From assembly GCF_001641335.1 (NCBI RefSeq), contig NZ_LVEM01000003.1:224044-288043 (forward strand): DNA of 64,000 nt. Direction: 5' to 3'. The stretch is from Bradyrhizobium stylosanthis. Its GTDB lineage: Bacteria > Pseudomonadota > Alphaproteobacteria > Rhizobiales > Xanthobacteraceae. The notes below the pieces were generated by a model that made no database searches, was not told where the DNA came from, and saw only the letters and a program-made list of their open reading frames with translations. Positions 41,512 to 49,056 of the stretch are shown here, piece after piece. Both the position numbers and the translations under genes were made by a program. The first letter of the stretch is position 1. Each line of letters begins with the position of its first letter.

Positions 41512-43346
41512 GTGTGAACGTAGTCGCCAGGCGCGTCTGGCAGGCCGTCAATGCCTCCAGCTCCCATCGACGGCGGATCGCAGGGCGCCCCGGAGCGCGC
41601 CGCCAGCCATTGCACCCATTCCGGCCACCACGATCCCTCGACCTGCGGCGCCAGCTTCAGCCACTCTTCCGGGCCGACATAAGGCGCATCCGCAGCCTTG
41701 GTCTTGATCTGGTAGCTGTGCCAGGATTCGGCGGGGGGCGCGACGATGCCGGCGTTATGACCGCCGCTGGTCAACAGGAACGTCACGTCGGCATCGACCT
41801 GATAGTGGATCTTGTGGACGGATCGCCACGGCGCGACATGATCGGCGAGCGTGCCGACCACGAACATCGGTGTGTGGATGTCGGAGAGCGACACACCCCT
41901 GCCCTCGACGCGGTAGCGGCCCGCGGCCAGATCGTTGTCGAGGAACAGCTTTCGCAGATATTCCGAATGCATCCGGTAAGGCAGCCGCGTGGCGTCGGCA
42001 TTCCAGGCCATCAGGTCGTTCGGCGCCGCCGCTTCTCCCATCAAATAGTCGCGTGACAGCCGCGACCAGATCAGGTCGTTGGAGCGCAGCAGCGCGAACG
42101 CGCCGGCCATCTGTGCGGTATCGAGATAGCCGCGCTGCCACATCATGTCTTCGAGGAAGGCGACCTGGCTCTCGTTGATGAAGAGCGTCAATTCGCCGGC
42201 TTCGGTGAAGTCGGTCTGGGCGGCAAGGAGCGTGATGGTGCCGAGACGATTGTCTCCGTCGCGCGCCATGGCGGCGGCCGCGATCGACAGCAACGTGCCA
42301 CCCAGGCAATAGCCGAGCGCATGAATCCTCTCGCCCGGCACGATCCGGCCGATCATGTCCAGCGCGGCCATGACACCCAGCTTGCGATAGTCGTCGAAGG
42401 CGAGATCGCGGTCCTCCGCGTTCGGATTGCGCCAGGAGATCGCGAACACGGTGAAGCCCTGACCGGTCAGATACTCGACGAGTGAGTTCTGCGGCGACAG
42501 ATCGAGGATGTAGTACTTCATGATCCAGGCCGGCACGATCAGGATCGGCTCGGGGCGCACCTGCGCGGTCGTCGGATGATACTGGATCAGCTCGATCAGA
42601 TCGTTGCGGTAGACCACCTTGCCGGGCGTGGCCGCCAACGTCTTGCCGACGACAAACTGATCTTCGCCTGCCGGCTTCGACAGCGAAAGCAGACGCATCA
42701 GATCGCTGCACCAGTTCTGCCAACCGAACACGAAATTCTCCCCACCGCTCTGGAACGCTTTTTCCAGAACCTGCGGGTTGGTCGCCGCGAAATTGGAGGG
42801 CGCCAGCATGTCGAGCATCTGGCGCATCGAGAATTCGACGATCGCTTCATTCGCGTGGGATACGCCGCGGACACCAGTTGCGGCATCGTGCCACCAGCGC
42901 TCGGTGAGCAGAAACGCCTGGGCGAGCAGATTGAACGGGGCCGCTTCCCATTGCCGGTCGGTGAAGCGGCGATCTCGTTCCTGCGGCTCGATGACGGACC
43001 ACGGCTTTCGCGTCATCGCGTGGGCGGCAGCCTCGAGGAACCGGCCGGCATCGCGAACAACATTGCGGGAAATCTCCATCTGCCGCTGCGGGGCCGCCGC
43101 GAGATGCGCGCTCCAATCGAGCCAGGCGAGCGACAAGGCCACAGGCGAAATCCCGCCCGTAAAACGCGCCAGCATGGCATGAAACGCGCGATCCAGGACG
43201 TATGGCTCCGATGCAGGCGGAGAGCCGGCCGCGGCCTGCGTCCCCACGCTTCTACCAGCGGTCGACGCAGGGACCTCGGCCGCCGGATCGGCGGAGAGAA
43301 CCTGCGGAGGCTCTTCGGCCCGTGGAAATATCTTCACGACGCTCAT
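41508..43346 (-). CDS. phaC: Class I poly(3-hydroxyalkanoate) synthase
   Basis: A 612-residue polymerase that turns (R)-3-hydroxyacyl-CoA into PHA granules. The lipase-like box G-Y-C-L-G-G carries the nucleophilic Cys (about residue 346). The Asp lies in T-L-A-D-H-V-A-P-W and the His in G-G-H-N-A-G-I-V. The N-terminal domain (P-F-N-L-L-A-Q-A-F-L-L-T) is typical. Start is the ATG at 43346 with AGGGA upstream; the frame continues to 43421 but would cover the regulatory box. An FNR/FixK-type box centred 68 bases upstream suggests that low oxygen switches on carbon storage. No phaA, phaB or phasin gene is adjacent. Confidence 0.95.
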   Translation of the reverse strand: MSVVKIFPRAEEPPQVLSADPAAEVPASTAGRSVGTQAAAGSPPASEPYVLDRAFHAMLARFTGGISPVALSLAWLDWSAHLAAAPQRQMEISRNVVRDAGRFLEAAAHAMTRKPWSVIEPQERDRRFTDRQWEAAPFNLLAQAFLLTERWWHDAATGVRGVSHANEAIVEFSMRQMLDMLAPSNFAATNPQVLEKAFQSGGENFVFGWQNWCSDLMRLLSLSKPAGEDQFVVGKTLAATPGKVVYRNDLIELIQYHPTTAQVRPEPILIVPAWIMKYYILDLSPQNSLVEYLTGQGFTVFAISWRNPNAEDRDLAFDDYRKLGVMAALDMIGRIVPGERIHALGYCLGGTLLSIAAAAMARDGDNRLGTITLLAAQTDFTEAGELTLFINESQVAFLEDMMWQRGYLDTAQMAGAFALLRSNDLIWSRLSRDYLMGEAAAPNDLMAWNADATRLPYRMHSEYLRKLFLDNDLAAGRYRVEGRGVSLSDIHTPMFVVGTLADHVAPWRSVHKIHYQVDADVTFLLTSGGHNAGIVAPPAESWHSYQIKTKAADAPYVGPEEWLKLAPQVEGSWWPEWVQWLAARSGAPCDPPSMGAGGIDGLPDAPGDYVHT

Positions 43347-43407
43347 GGCTGAATGTCCCTGCGGGCTTTCTGTTCCGCGCAGGATATGGCGACGCTTCCG
43401 CCGGGCG

Positions 43408-43421
43408 TTGAGCTGCATCAA
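43408..43421. promoter_or_regulatory. FNR/FixK-type box for phaC
   Basis: TTGA-GCTGCA-TCAA, centred 68 bases upstream of the phaC ATG. Confidence 0.65.
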
Positions 43422-43467
43422 AGCCCGGCCCGCAACTGCTCGACCGGGACAAAACAGCTAGGTGCGT

Positions 43468-43481
43468 TTGACCTGAGTCAA
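43468..43481. promoter_or_regulatory. FNR/FixK-type box for the CBS-BON gene
   Basis: TTGA-CCTGAG-TCAA, centred 70 bases upstream of the ATG at 43545, 60 bases from the divergent phaC box. Confidence 0.75.
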
Positions 43482-43544
43482 ACCGCCGCGGGACAGTCGG
43501 GCTAGGCTTTGCACATCGAAATTCGACAAGCAGCGGAGCTTTGC

Positions 43545-44273
43545 ATGCGCGCCCACCAGATCATGACCCGGTCGGTCATCTCGGTCACCCCGGACACCAG
43601 CATCGTCGAGGCCGCGAACATCATGCTGAAGCGGCACGTCAGCGGCCTCACTGTCGTCGATGACACCGGCAAGCTGGTCGGCGTCGTCTCGGAGGGAGAT
43701 TTCATCCGCCGCAGTGAAATCGGCACCGGACGCAAGCGCGGCCGCTGGCTGCGCTTCATCCTGGGTCCCGGCACATCGGCCAGCGACTTTGTCCAGGAGC
43801 ACGGCCGCAAGGTCTCGGAGGTGATGACCGCCTCGCCCGTGACCATCACCGAGGATACCGCACTCGCGGAGATCGTCGATCTCATGGAGCGAAACAACGT
43901 GAAACGCCTACCGGTGGTGCGCGGCGACCTGGTGGTCGGCATCGTATCCCGCGCCAATCTGCTGCAGGCGGTTGCCGGGCTTGCCCGCGACGTACCGGAT
44001 CCGACGGCCGACGACGATCACATTCGCAGCCGCATCATCGACACCATGGAGAAGAACGACTGGTGCCCGTTCGGACTCAATGTCATCGTTCGCGACGGCA
44101 TCGTTCACCTCAGCGGCGTCATCACCGAAGAACGCGCGCGGCAAGCCGCCGTTGTCGCGGCAGAGAATGTCGAGGGCGTGAAGAAGGTGCACGACCATCT
44201 GTGCTGGGTCGACACGATGTCCGGCGTTTATCTGAACTCACCCGAGGACGATGAGCTCGCCAAGGCGAGCTGA
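43545..44273 (+). CDS. CBS-CBS-BON domain protein
   Basis: A 242-residue cytoplasmic protein. CBS domain 1 (about 5-60; M-T-R-S-V-I-S-V-T-P-D-T-S) and CBS domain 2 (about 92-145; M-T-A-S-P-V-T-I-T-E-D-T-A) form a Bateman module that binds adenine nucleotides. A C-terminal BON domain (about 160-230; L-N-V-I-V-R-D-G-I-V-H-L-S-G-V) often binds lipid or membranes. Start is the ATG at 43545 after GGAG. The FNR/FixK-type box upstream puts it in the low-oxygen set. It may sense energy charge, but the partner is unknown. Confidence 0.92.
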   Translation: MRAHQIMTRSVISVTPDTSIVEAANIMLKRHVSGLTVVDDTGKLVGVVSEGDFIRRSEIGTGRKRGRWLRFILGPGTSASDFVQEHGRKVSEVMTASPVTITEDTALAEIVDLMERNNVKRLPVVRGDLVVGIVSRANLLQAVAGLARDVPDPTADDDHIRSRIIDTMEKNDWCPFGLNVIVRDGIVHLSGVITEERARQAAVVAAENVEGVKKVHDHLCWVDTMSGVYLNSPEDDELAKAS

Positions 44274-44292
44274 ACAGGCAAGCCGAACGTCT

Positions 44293-44757
44293 TCAGCGCG
44301 GGATCACGGCAGTTGCCTCGATCTCGACGCGCGCTGCTTTCTCTACGAGACGGACCACCTGAACCAGTGCCATTGCCGGATAATGTGCGCCGAAGATGGC
44401 ACGGTAGATCTTGCCGAGCTCCTTCAGGTTGGTGAGGTACTCCTCCATGTCCACGACGTACCAGGTCAGGCGCACTAGGTGCTCGGGCCCGGCGCCGGCC
44501 TCGGCCAGGATCGCGGCGATATTGCTCAGGGTCTGGGCGACCTGCGCGACGAAGCCGGCCGCGAGACGCTCCTTGGCATCCCAGCCGATAACGCCGCCGG
44601 TGACGACGATTCGTCCTTCGGCGGCCATGCCATTGGCATAGCCCTTCGGCATCGGCCAGCCGGAGGGCTGCAGCACTTGCGCGCCCCGGCTTGTGTCGTC
44701 TTCGGCTGCGGTCGGCAGCACCGTGAGCTGCGGACCTTTCGGCGTCGTCACGGACAA
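44293..44757 (-). CDS. ridA: RidA-family enamine/imine deaminase
   Basis: A 154-residue RidA/YjgF protein, probably a trimer in the cytoplasm, that hydrolyses reactive enamines and imines to ketones and ammonia. The conserved arginine and glutamate occur in A-A-R-V-E-I-E-A-T-A-V-I. Start is probably TTG at 44757 with AAGGA six bases upstream, or GTG at 44751. It lies 15 bases after the CoA ligase gene, in the same unit. In a 2-aminobenzoate pathway the dearomatised product carries an enamine, so this protein could release its ammonia. This role is inferred from linkage only. Confidence 0.9.
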   Translation of the reverse strand: MSVTTPKGPQLTVLPTAAEDDTSRGAQVLQPSGWPMPKGYANGMAAEGRIVVTGGVIGWDAKERLAAGFVAQVAQTLSNIAAILAEAGAGPEHLVRLTWYVVDMEEYLTNLKELGKIYRAIFGAHYPAMALVQVVRLVEKAARVEIEATAVIPR

Positions 44758-44772
44758 TTCTCTATCCTTCTC

Positions 44773-46464
44773 TCATTCTGCCGCGACGCCCGAAGACGTC
44801 GCTGCGGCCTGCGCCAGTTGCCGCAGGGCAAAGCGCTTCAACTTGCCGGTCTCGGTCTTCGGAAGTTGCATTACGAACTCGATTGCGCGCGGATATTTGT
44901 AAGGCGCGATCTCGCGTTTGACATGTTCCTGCAACGCGGCGACGAGCTGAGCGTCCGGCGTCACGCCGGGTGCGGCGATGACATAGGCCTTCACGATCAT
45001 GCCTCGCGCCTCATCAGGCGCTCCGACCACGCCGCACTCGACGACAGCGGGATGCGTCAGCAGCGCTGCCTCCACATCCGTACCGGCGATATTATAGCCC
45101 GCCGAAACGATCATGTCGTCGGAGCGCGACTGGTACCAGAAATAGCCGTCGCTATCCATCAGATAGGTGTCGCCGGTGATGTTCCAGCCGTTCTGCACAT
45201 ATTTGCGCTGACGCTCGTCGGAGAGATAGCGGCAGCCGGTCGGCCCGCGTACGGCGAGTAGCCCCATGGTCCCGGGCGGCACGTCGTTGCCTGCCTCGTC
45301 GACGATCTTCGCTTCATAGCCCGGCACCGGCTTGCCCGTGGCGCCCGGGCGGATCTCGTCCTCGGTTGCGCTGATGAAGATGTGCAGCAGCTCCGTCGAG
45401 CCGATGCCGTCCATCAGTTTGATTCCGGTGGCCTTGAGCCAGGCATCGAATGTCGGCTTTGGCAATGTCTCACCAGCGGAGACGCACTTCCGTAGCGAGG
45501 AGATGTCGCGGCCGACGAGCTTGCCGATCATCGCCCGATACGCGGTCGGCGCAGTGAAGCAGACCGTGGTCTTGTACTGCTCGATGGCGCCCAGGATGTC
45601 GTCCGGCGTCGTCTTCTCCAGCACCACGAACGAAGCGCCGATATGCATGGGAAACAGCACGCCGCCGAAGCCGAAGGTGAAGGCGAGCGGCGCAGAGCCG
45701 ATGAAGCGATCGTTCTGCCCGGCCCGCAGGATGTTGCGCGCATAGCCGTCGCAGACCGCCAGCATATCCCGATGGAAATGCATCGTACCCTTGGGATCAC
45801 CCGTCGTGCCCGACGTGAATGCGATGAGGCAGATATCGTCCGAGGCGGTATCGACGGCCGTGAACTCGGGGCTGGCATCCGCGACCAGCGCCTCGAGCGA
45901 ATCCGGCGCGCCGCTCCCCCAATAAACGACGTGCTTGAGGCCGGGCGCGGCCTGCTTCGCCTTCTCCATCTCGTCGGCGAGCTTTCCGTCGCAGAGCGCC
46001 AGCGATATCTCCGCCTTCTGGATCGGGTAGGACAGCTCCTTTGCGCGCAGCAGCGGCATCGTCGCCACGCAGATGCCACCGGCCTTGATCACCGCCAGAT
46101 AGGTCGCAACCATCATCGGATTGTTGGCGGAGCGCAGCAGCACGCGCCCGCCAGTCACCAGGCCCAACTTGCCGACCAGCACATTGGCGATGCGATTCAC
46201 CAGCGTCTGCAGCTCGCGATAGGTGAAGCTCACGGCGGGACTGATGACGCAAGGCGCATCGCCGTGGCCCTGCTCGACCCAGCGGTCGAGGAAATAGCTG
46301 ACGCAGTTCAATCGAGGGGGATAGTGCAGCTCCGGCCGCGTAAAGATGAATTCAGGCCAGAGCTCGCGCGGAGGCAGATGCTGCCGCGCGAATGGGTCGA
46401 CATGGGCCGTCGCGGCGTTGCCGTCATGCGAGCCCGTCAGTTGCACCTTGGCGGCGTTGGCCAT
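44773..46464 (-). CDS. Aryl-CoA ligase, benzoate/2-aminobenzoate-CoA ligase family
   Basis: A 563-residue adenylate-forming enzyme making an aroyl-CoA from acid, ATP and CoA. It has the AMP motif F-T-S-G-T-T-G-D-P-K-G, the S-T-E-L-L-H motif, W-N-I-T-G-D-T, and the C-terminal catalytic lysine in P-K-T-E-T-G-K-L-K-R. The N-terminal and active-site pattern (G-I-G-S-T-E-L-L-H-I-F-I-S) is that of benzoate and 2-aminobenzoate-CoA ligases. With the bifunctional hydroxylase/OYE at 50363-52714, 2-aminobenzoate is the best guess; salicylate or another benzoate is possible. AAAGGAG precedes the ATG, and a putative MarR box is 58 bases upstream. Confidence 0.92.
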   Translation of the reverse strand: MANAAKVQLTGSHDGNAATAHVDPFARQHLPPRELWPEFIFTRPELHYPPRLNCVSYFLDRWVEQGHGDAPCVISPAVSFTYRELQTLVNRIANVLVGKLGLVTGGRVLLRSANNPMMVATYLAVIKAGGICVATMPLLRAKELSYPIQKAEISLALCDGKLADEMEKAKQAAPGLKHVVYWGSGAPDSLEALVADASPEFTAVDTASDDICLIAFTSGTTGDPKGTMHFHRDMLAVCDGYARNILRAGQNDRFIGSAPLAFTFGFGGVLFPMHIGASFVVLEKTTPDDILGAIEQYKTTVCFTAPTAYRAMIGKLVGRDISSLRKCVSAGETLPKPTFDAWLKATGIKLMDGIGSTELLHIFISATEDEIRPGATGKPVPGYEAKIVDEAGNDVPPGTMGLLAVRGPTGCRYLSDERQRKYVQNGWNITGDTYLMDSDGYFWYQSRSDDMIVSAGYNIAGTDVEAALLTHPAVVECGVVGAPDEARGMIVKAYVIAAPGVTPDAQLVAALQEHVKREIAPYKYPRAIEFVMQLPKTETGKLKRFALRQLAQAAATSSGVAAE

Positions 46465-46515
46465 CGCACGCTCCTTTCAGCATGGAAAGCACCCGGCAGC
46501 ACTATCTGGAAAACA

Positions 46516-46529
46516 TTTTAGGCTTAAAA
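46516..46529. promoter_or_regulatory. Putative MarR box A (ligase-ridA unit)
   Basis: TTTTAGGCTTAAAA, near-palindromic and followed by CAATTT, centred 58 bases upstream of the ligase ATG. It is the exact reverse complement of the 14-base core of box B (52749-52762). Confidence 0.75.
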
Positions 46530-46611
46530 CAATTTGGCGCAATAGGGGATTTTGGGCATCCCGTGCTTTTTCCTGCGGCAAAAGGGAATTGGCGGCCGGC
46601 GTGGGGCGGGC

Positions 46612-47103
46612 CTAGGGCCGCCTGCGCGCGGCCGACTTTTGTGCGGACGCCTTGGTCTTCGCGAGGAGGCGCATCAGCTCGCGCACGTCCTTCGGCGTCA
46701 GGTCGGCGAAGAGGTCGGCGATCCAGGTCTCGTGCTCGGCAGCCATCCTGCGGAACTCGGCACGCCCAAGCTTGGTAAGGCGGATCACCTGGACGCGGCG
46801 GTCGGTCTCCGAAGTGCGGCGGTCGAGATGGCCCGATTCCACCAAGCGTTCGACGAGACCGGTGACGTTGCCATTGGAGACCATCATGCGCTTGGAGACA
46901 TCGGACAGCGTCATGCCATCCGGCGCCTTGTCGAGCTGCGCCATCAGATCGAAACGGGGCAGCGTGACGTCGAACCGCTGGCGCAGCCGGCCGCGAACCT
47001 CACCCTCGATCAGCGTCGTGCAGGTGAGGAGCCGCAACCACAGCCGGAGCTCTTCGGCATGGTCCTCCGGCGTCTCGACGGCCTTGGTCTCGGAATCAAG
47101 CAT
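46612..47103 (-). CDS. MarR-family transcriptional regulator
   Basis: A 163-residue winged-helix dimer regulator. The DNA-reading part is at about 55-115, with L-S-D-V-S-K-R-M-M-V-S-N-G-N-V-T-G-L-V-E-R-L and the wing D-R-R-V-Q-V-I-R-L-T. It resembles regulators of aromatic-CoA pathways, which release DNA when an aroyl-CoA binds. It is the only regulator in the 44-60 kb cluster. A copy of the cluster's near-palindromic box lies 58 bases upstream of its start, so it probably represses itself and the six transcription units that carry the box. Confidence 0.93.
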   Translation of the reverse strand: MLDSETKAVETPEDHAEELRLWLRLLTCTTLIEGEVRGRLRQRFDVTLPRFDLMAQLDKAPDGMTLSDVSKRMMVSNGNVTGLVERLVESGHLDRRTSETDRRVQVIRLTKLGRAEFRRMAAEHETWIADLFADLTPKDVRELMRLLAKTKASAQKSAARRRP

Positions 47104-47154
47104 CTGATGCAGTCACTGACGGCAGGCATTGGCGCCGGCGCGGACTCCCCAACG

Positions 47155-47168
47155 TTTTGAGCTTCAAA
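47155..47168. promoter_or_regulatory. Putative MarR box C (marR gene)
   Basis: TTTTGAGCTTCAAA followed by TAAAT, centred 58 bases upstream of the marR start. Confidence 0.7.
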
Positions 47169-47223
47169 TAAATCGGAGCCGGCCGCAAGTCCAAAGCTGC
47201 AGCAATCGACCGCATGCCGATTT

Positions 47224-47237
47224 CTTTAGGCTTCAAA
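47224..47237. promoter_or_regulatory. Putative MarR box D (binding-protein unit)
   Basis: CTTTAGGCTTCAAA followed by TAATT, 69 bases from box C and centred 150 bases upstream of the plus-strand binding-protein ATG. Confidence 0.7.
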
Positions 47238-47380
47238 TAATTGGCGCGCCGCTTGCATGCTCACCGTGCCGCGGGATGGCGACGTCTTGAGCTTGCTTGC
47301 CGCGAGCGCCATCATCGGCATAAGCTTCGATTGGAGTACGCGGCTTGCAGCGCAAGCCCTGATGTCACGAGGGACAGATC

Positions 47381-48559
47381 ATGAAAATGCAGTCGACCTT
47401 GGCCGCAGCGACCTTGCTGCTCGGCACCGCCGCTATGAGCCCCGCCCTCGGCCAGGAGAAGATCAAGCTCGGGGTGATCGTGACCCTGTCGGGGCCGGCC
47501 GCAGCGCTCGGCCAGCAGGTTCGCGACGGCTTCGCACTTGCGGTGAAAGACCTCGGCAGCAAGATGGGCGGCCGCGATGTCGAGGTCGTGGTGGTCGACG
47601 ACGAGCTCAAGCCGGACGCGGCAGTGACCAAGGTCAAGGGCCTTCTGGAGCGTGAGAAGGTCGACTTCGTGGTCGGCCCGATCTTCTCCAATATCCTCCA
47701 GGCGATCCACCGGCCCGTGACGGAATCGAAAGTGTTCCTGATTAGCCCCAATGCCGGGCCGTCGACCTTTGCCGGCAAGGACTGCAATCCGTTCTTCTAT
47801 GTGACGTCGTACCAGAACGACCAAGTCCACGAGATCCTCGGCAAGGTCGCACAGGATCGCGGCTACAAGCGCATGTACCTGATGGTGCCGAACTATCAGG
47901 CCGGCAAGGATTCGGTCGCGGGCTTCAAGCTCGACTACAAGGGCGAGATCGTCGAAGAATCCTACATGCCGCTGAACACGCTGGACTTCCAACCGGAGCT
48001 GTCCAAGATCTCCTCGCAAAAGCCCGATGCGCTGTTCACGTTCATGCCGGGCGGCCTCGGCGTCAATCTGGTCAAGCAGTACCGCCAGGCGGGCCTTGCC
48101 GACACCATTCCGGTGCTCTCGGCATTCACGGTCGACGAGTCGACACTGCCGGCACAGCAGGACGCCGCGGTCGGCATGTTCGGCGGCGCCAACTGGGCGC
48201 CCAATCTCGACAATCCCCAGAACAAGAAATTCGTCGCGGCCTATGAGGCCGCCTACAATGGCGTACCCGGCACCTATGCCTTCCAGGCCTATGACGCTGC
48301 GATGCTGATCGACAGCGCCATCAAGGGCGTGAAAGGCGACCTTTCGAACAAGGATGCCGTCGGAGCCGCACTGAAGAAGGCGGACTTCACCTCGCTGCGC
48401 GGCGCCTTCAAGTTCAACACCAACGGCTATCCGATCCAGGACTTCTACCTGACCAAGGTCGCCAAGCGTCCGGACGGCAAGTTCCAGACGGAGATTGTCC
48501 AGAAGGTCTTTGAGAATTACGGCGATCGCTATGCCAAGGATTGCAAGGCGGCGAACTAA
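47381..48559 (+). CDS. ABC transporter periplasmic binding protein, branched-chain amino acid/aromatic acid type
   Basis: A 392-residue type I periplasmic-binding protein (Peripla_BP_6, LivJ-like). The signal peptide ends near A-L-G-Q-E. The mature chain starts K-I-K-L-G-V-I-V-T-L-S-G-P-A-A-A-L-G-Q-Q and has the lobe-hinge elements typical of the family. Relatives in aromatic catabolic clusters bind benzoates. No permease or ATPase genes of the Liv type accompany it in the window, so it must use a transporter encoded elsewhere. It is followed by the cupin gene after 29 bases. Box D upstream suggests control by the MarR protein. Confidence 0.92.
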   Translation: MKMQSTLAAATLLLGTAAMSPALGQEKIKLGVIVTLSGPAAALGQQVRDGFALAVKDLGSKMGGRDVEVVVVDDELKPDAAVTKVKGLLEREKVDFVVGPIFSNILQAIHRPVTESKVFLISPNAGPSTFAGKDCNPFFYVTSYQNDQVHEILGKVAQDRGYKRMYLMVPNYQAGKDSVAGFKLDYKGEIVEESYMPLNTLDFQPELSKISSQKPDALFTFMPGGLGVNLVKQYRQAGLADTIPVLSAFTVDESTLPAQQDAAVGMFGGANWAPNLDNPQNKKFVAAYEAAYNGVPGTYAFQAYDAAMLIDSAIKGVKGDLSNKDAVGAALKKADFTSLRGAFKFNTNGYPIQDFYLTKVAKRPDGKFQTEIVQKVFENYGDRYAKDCKAAN

Positions 48560-48588
48560 GCCGAGCGTCGCGTCAAGGGAGGACTTCA

Positions 48589-49047
48589 ATGAGCAGCGAA
48601 ATCACCGGCATCACGCGGGCTAACGAGGGGATCCAGGGTATTTCCTGGAACATTCTCGGCCAGACCTATGTGCCGAAAAGCAAAACCGAGCACAGCTTCT
48701 CGTGGCACGCGACTTTGCCGCCCGGCACGTTCGTGCCGCCGCACATCCATCCCGACCAGGACGAATATCTCTACATGCTGGAGGGCAAGCTCGATTTCGT
48801 GCTCGGGAATTCGGAATCGCAGGCAACTGCAGGCGACCTGATCCGGCTCGGCATGGGTGTACCACACGGCATCTTCAACAAGTCGGAGCAGACCGCCAAA
48901 GTGCTGTTCTGGGTGTCGCCGACCAAGAAGCTGTTCGACCTGTTCTGGGGCCTGCACAACATGAAGGAGCAGAAGCCCGAGGACGTGGTGGCGATGGCCG
49001 CCGAGTTCAACATCCACTTCCTGCCGCCGCCCCCCGGCGCCGGCTAA
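48589..49047 (+). CDS. Cupin-domain protein
   Basis: A 152-residue single-cupin protein. The first cupin motif is P-P-H-I-H-P-D-Q-D-E-Y-L-Y-M-L-E-G, with two His and a Glu as probable metal ligands. The second motif carries H in G-V-P-H-G-I-F-N. The ATG follows AAGGGAGGA. It is downstream of the binding-protein gene and converges on the flavin monooxygenase gene with a 9-base gap. It could be a small dioxygenase, isomerase or metabolite-binding protein of the pathway; nothing in the sequence selects one. Confidence 0.9.
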   Translation: MSSEITGITRANEGIQGISWNILGQTYVPKSKTEHSFSWHATLPPGTFVPPHIHPDQDEYLYMLEGKLDFVLGNSESQATAGDLIRLGMGVPHGIFNKSEQTAKVLFWVSPTKKLFDLFWGLHNMKEQKPEDVVAMAAEFNIHFLPPPPGAG

Positions 49048-49056
49048 CGCCAAGCC

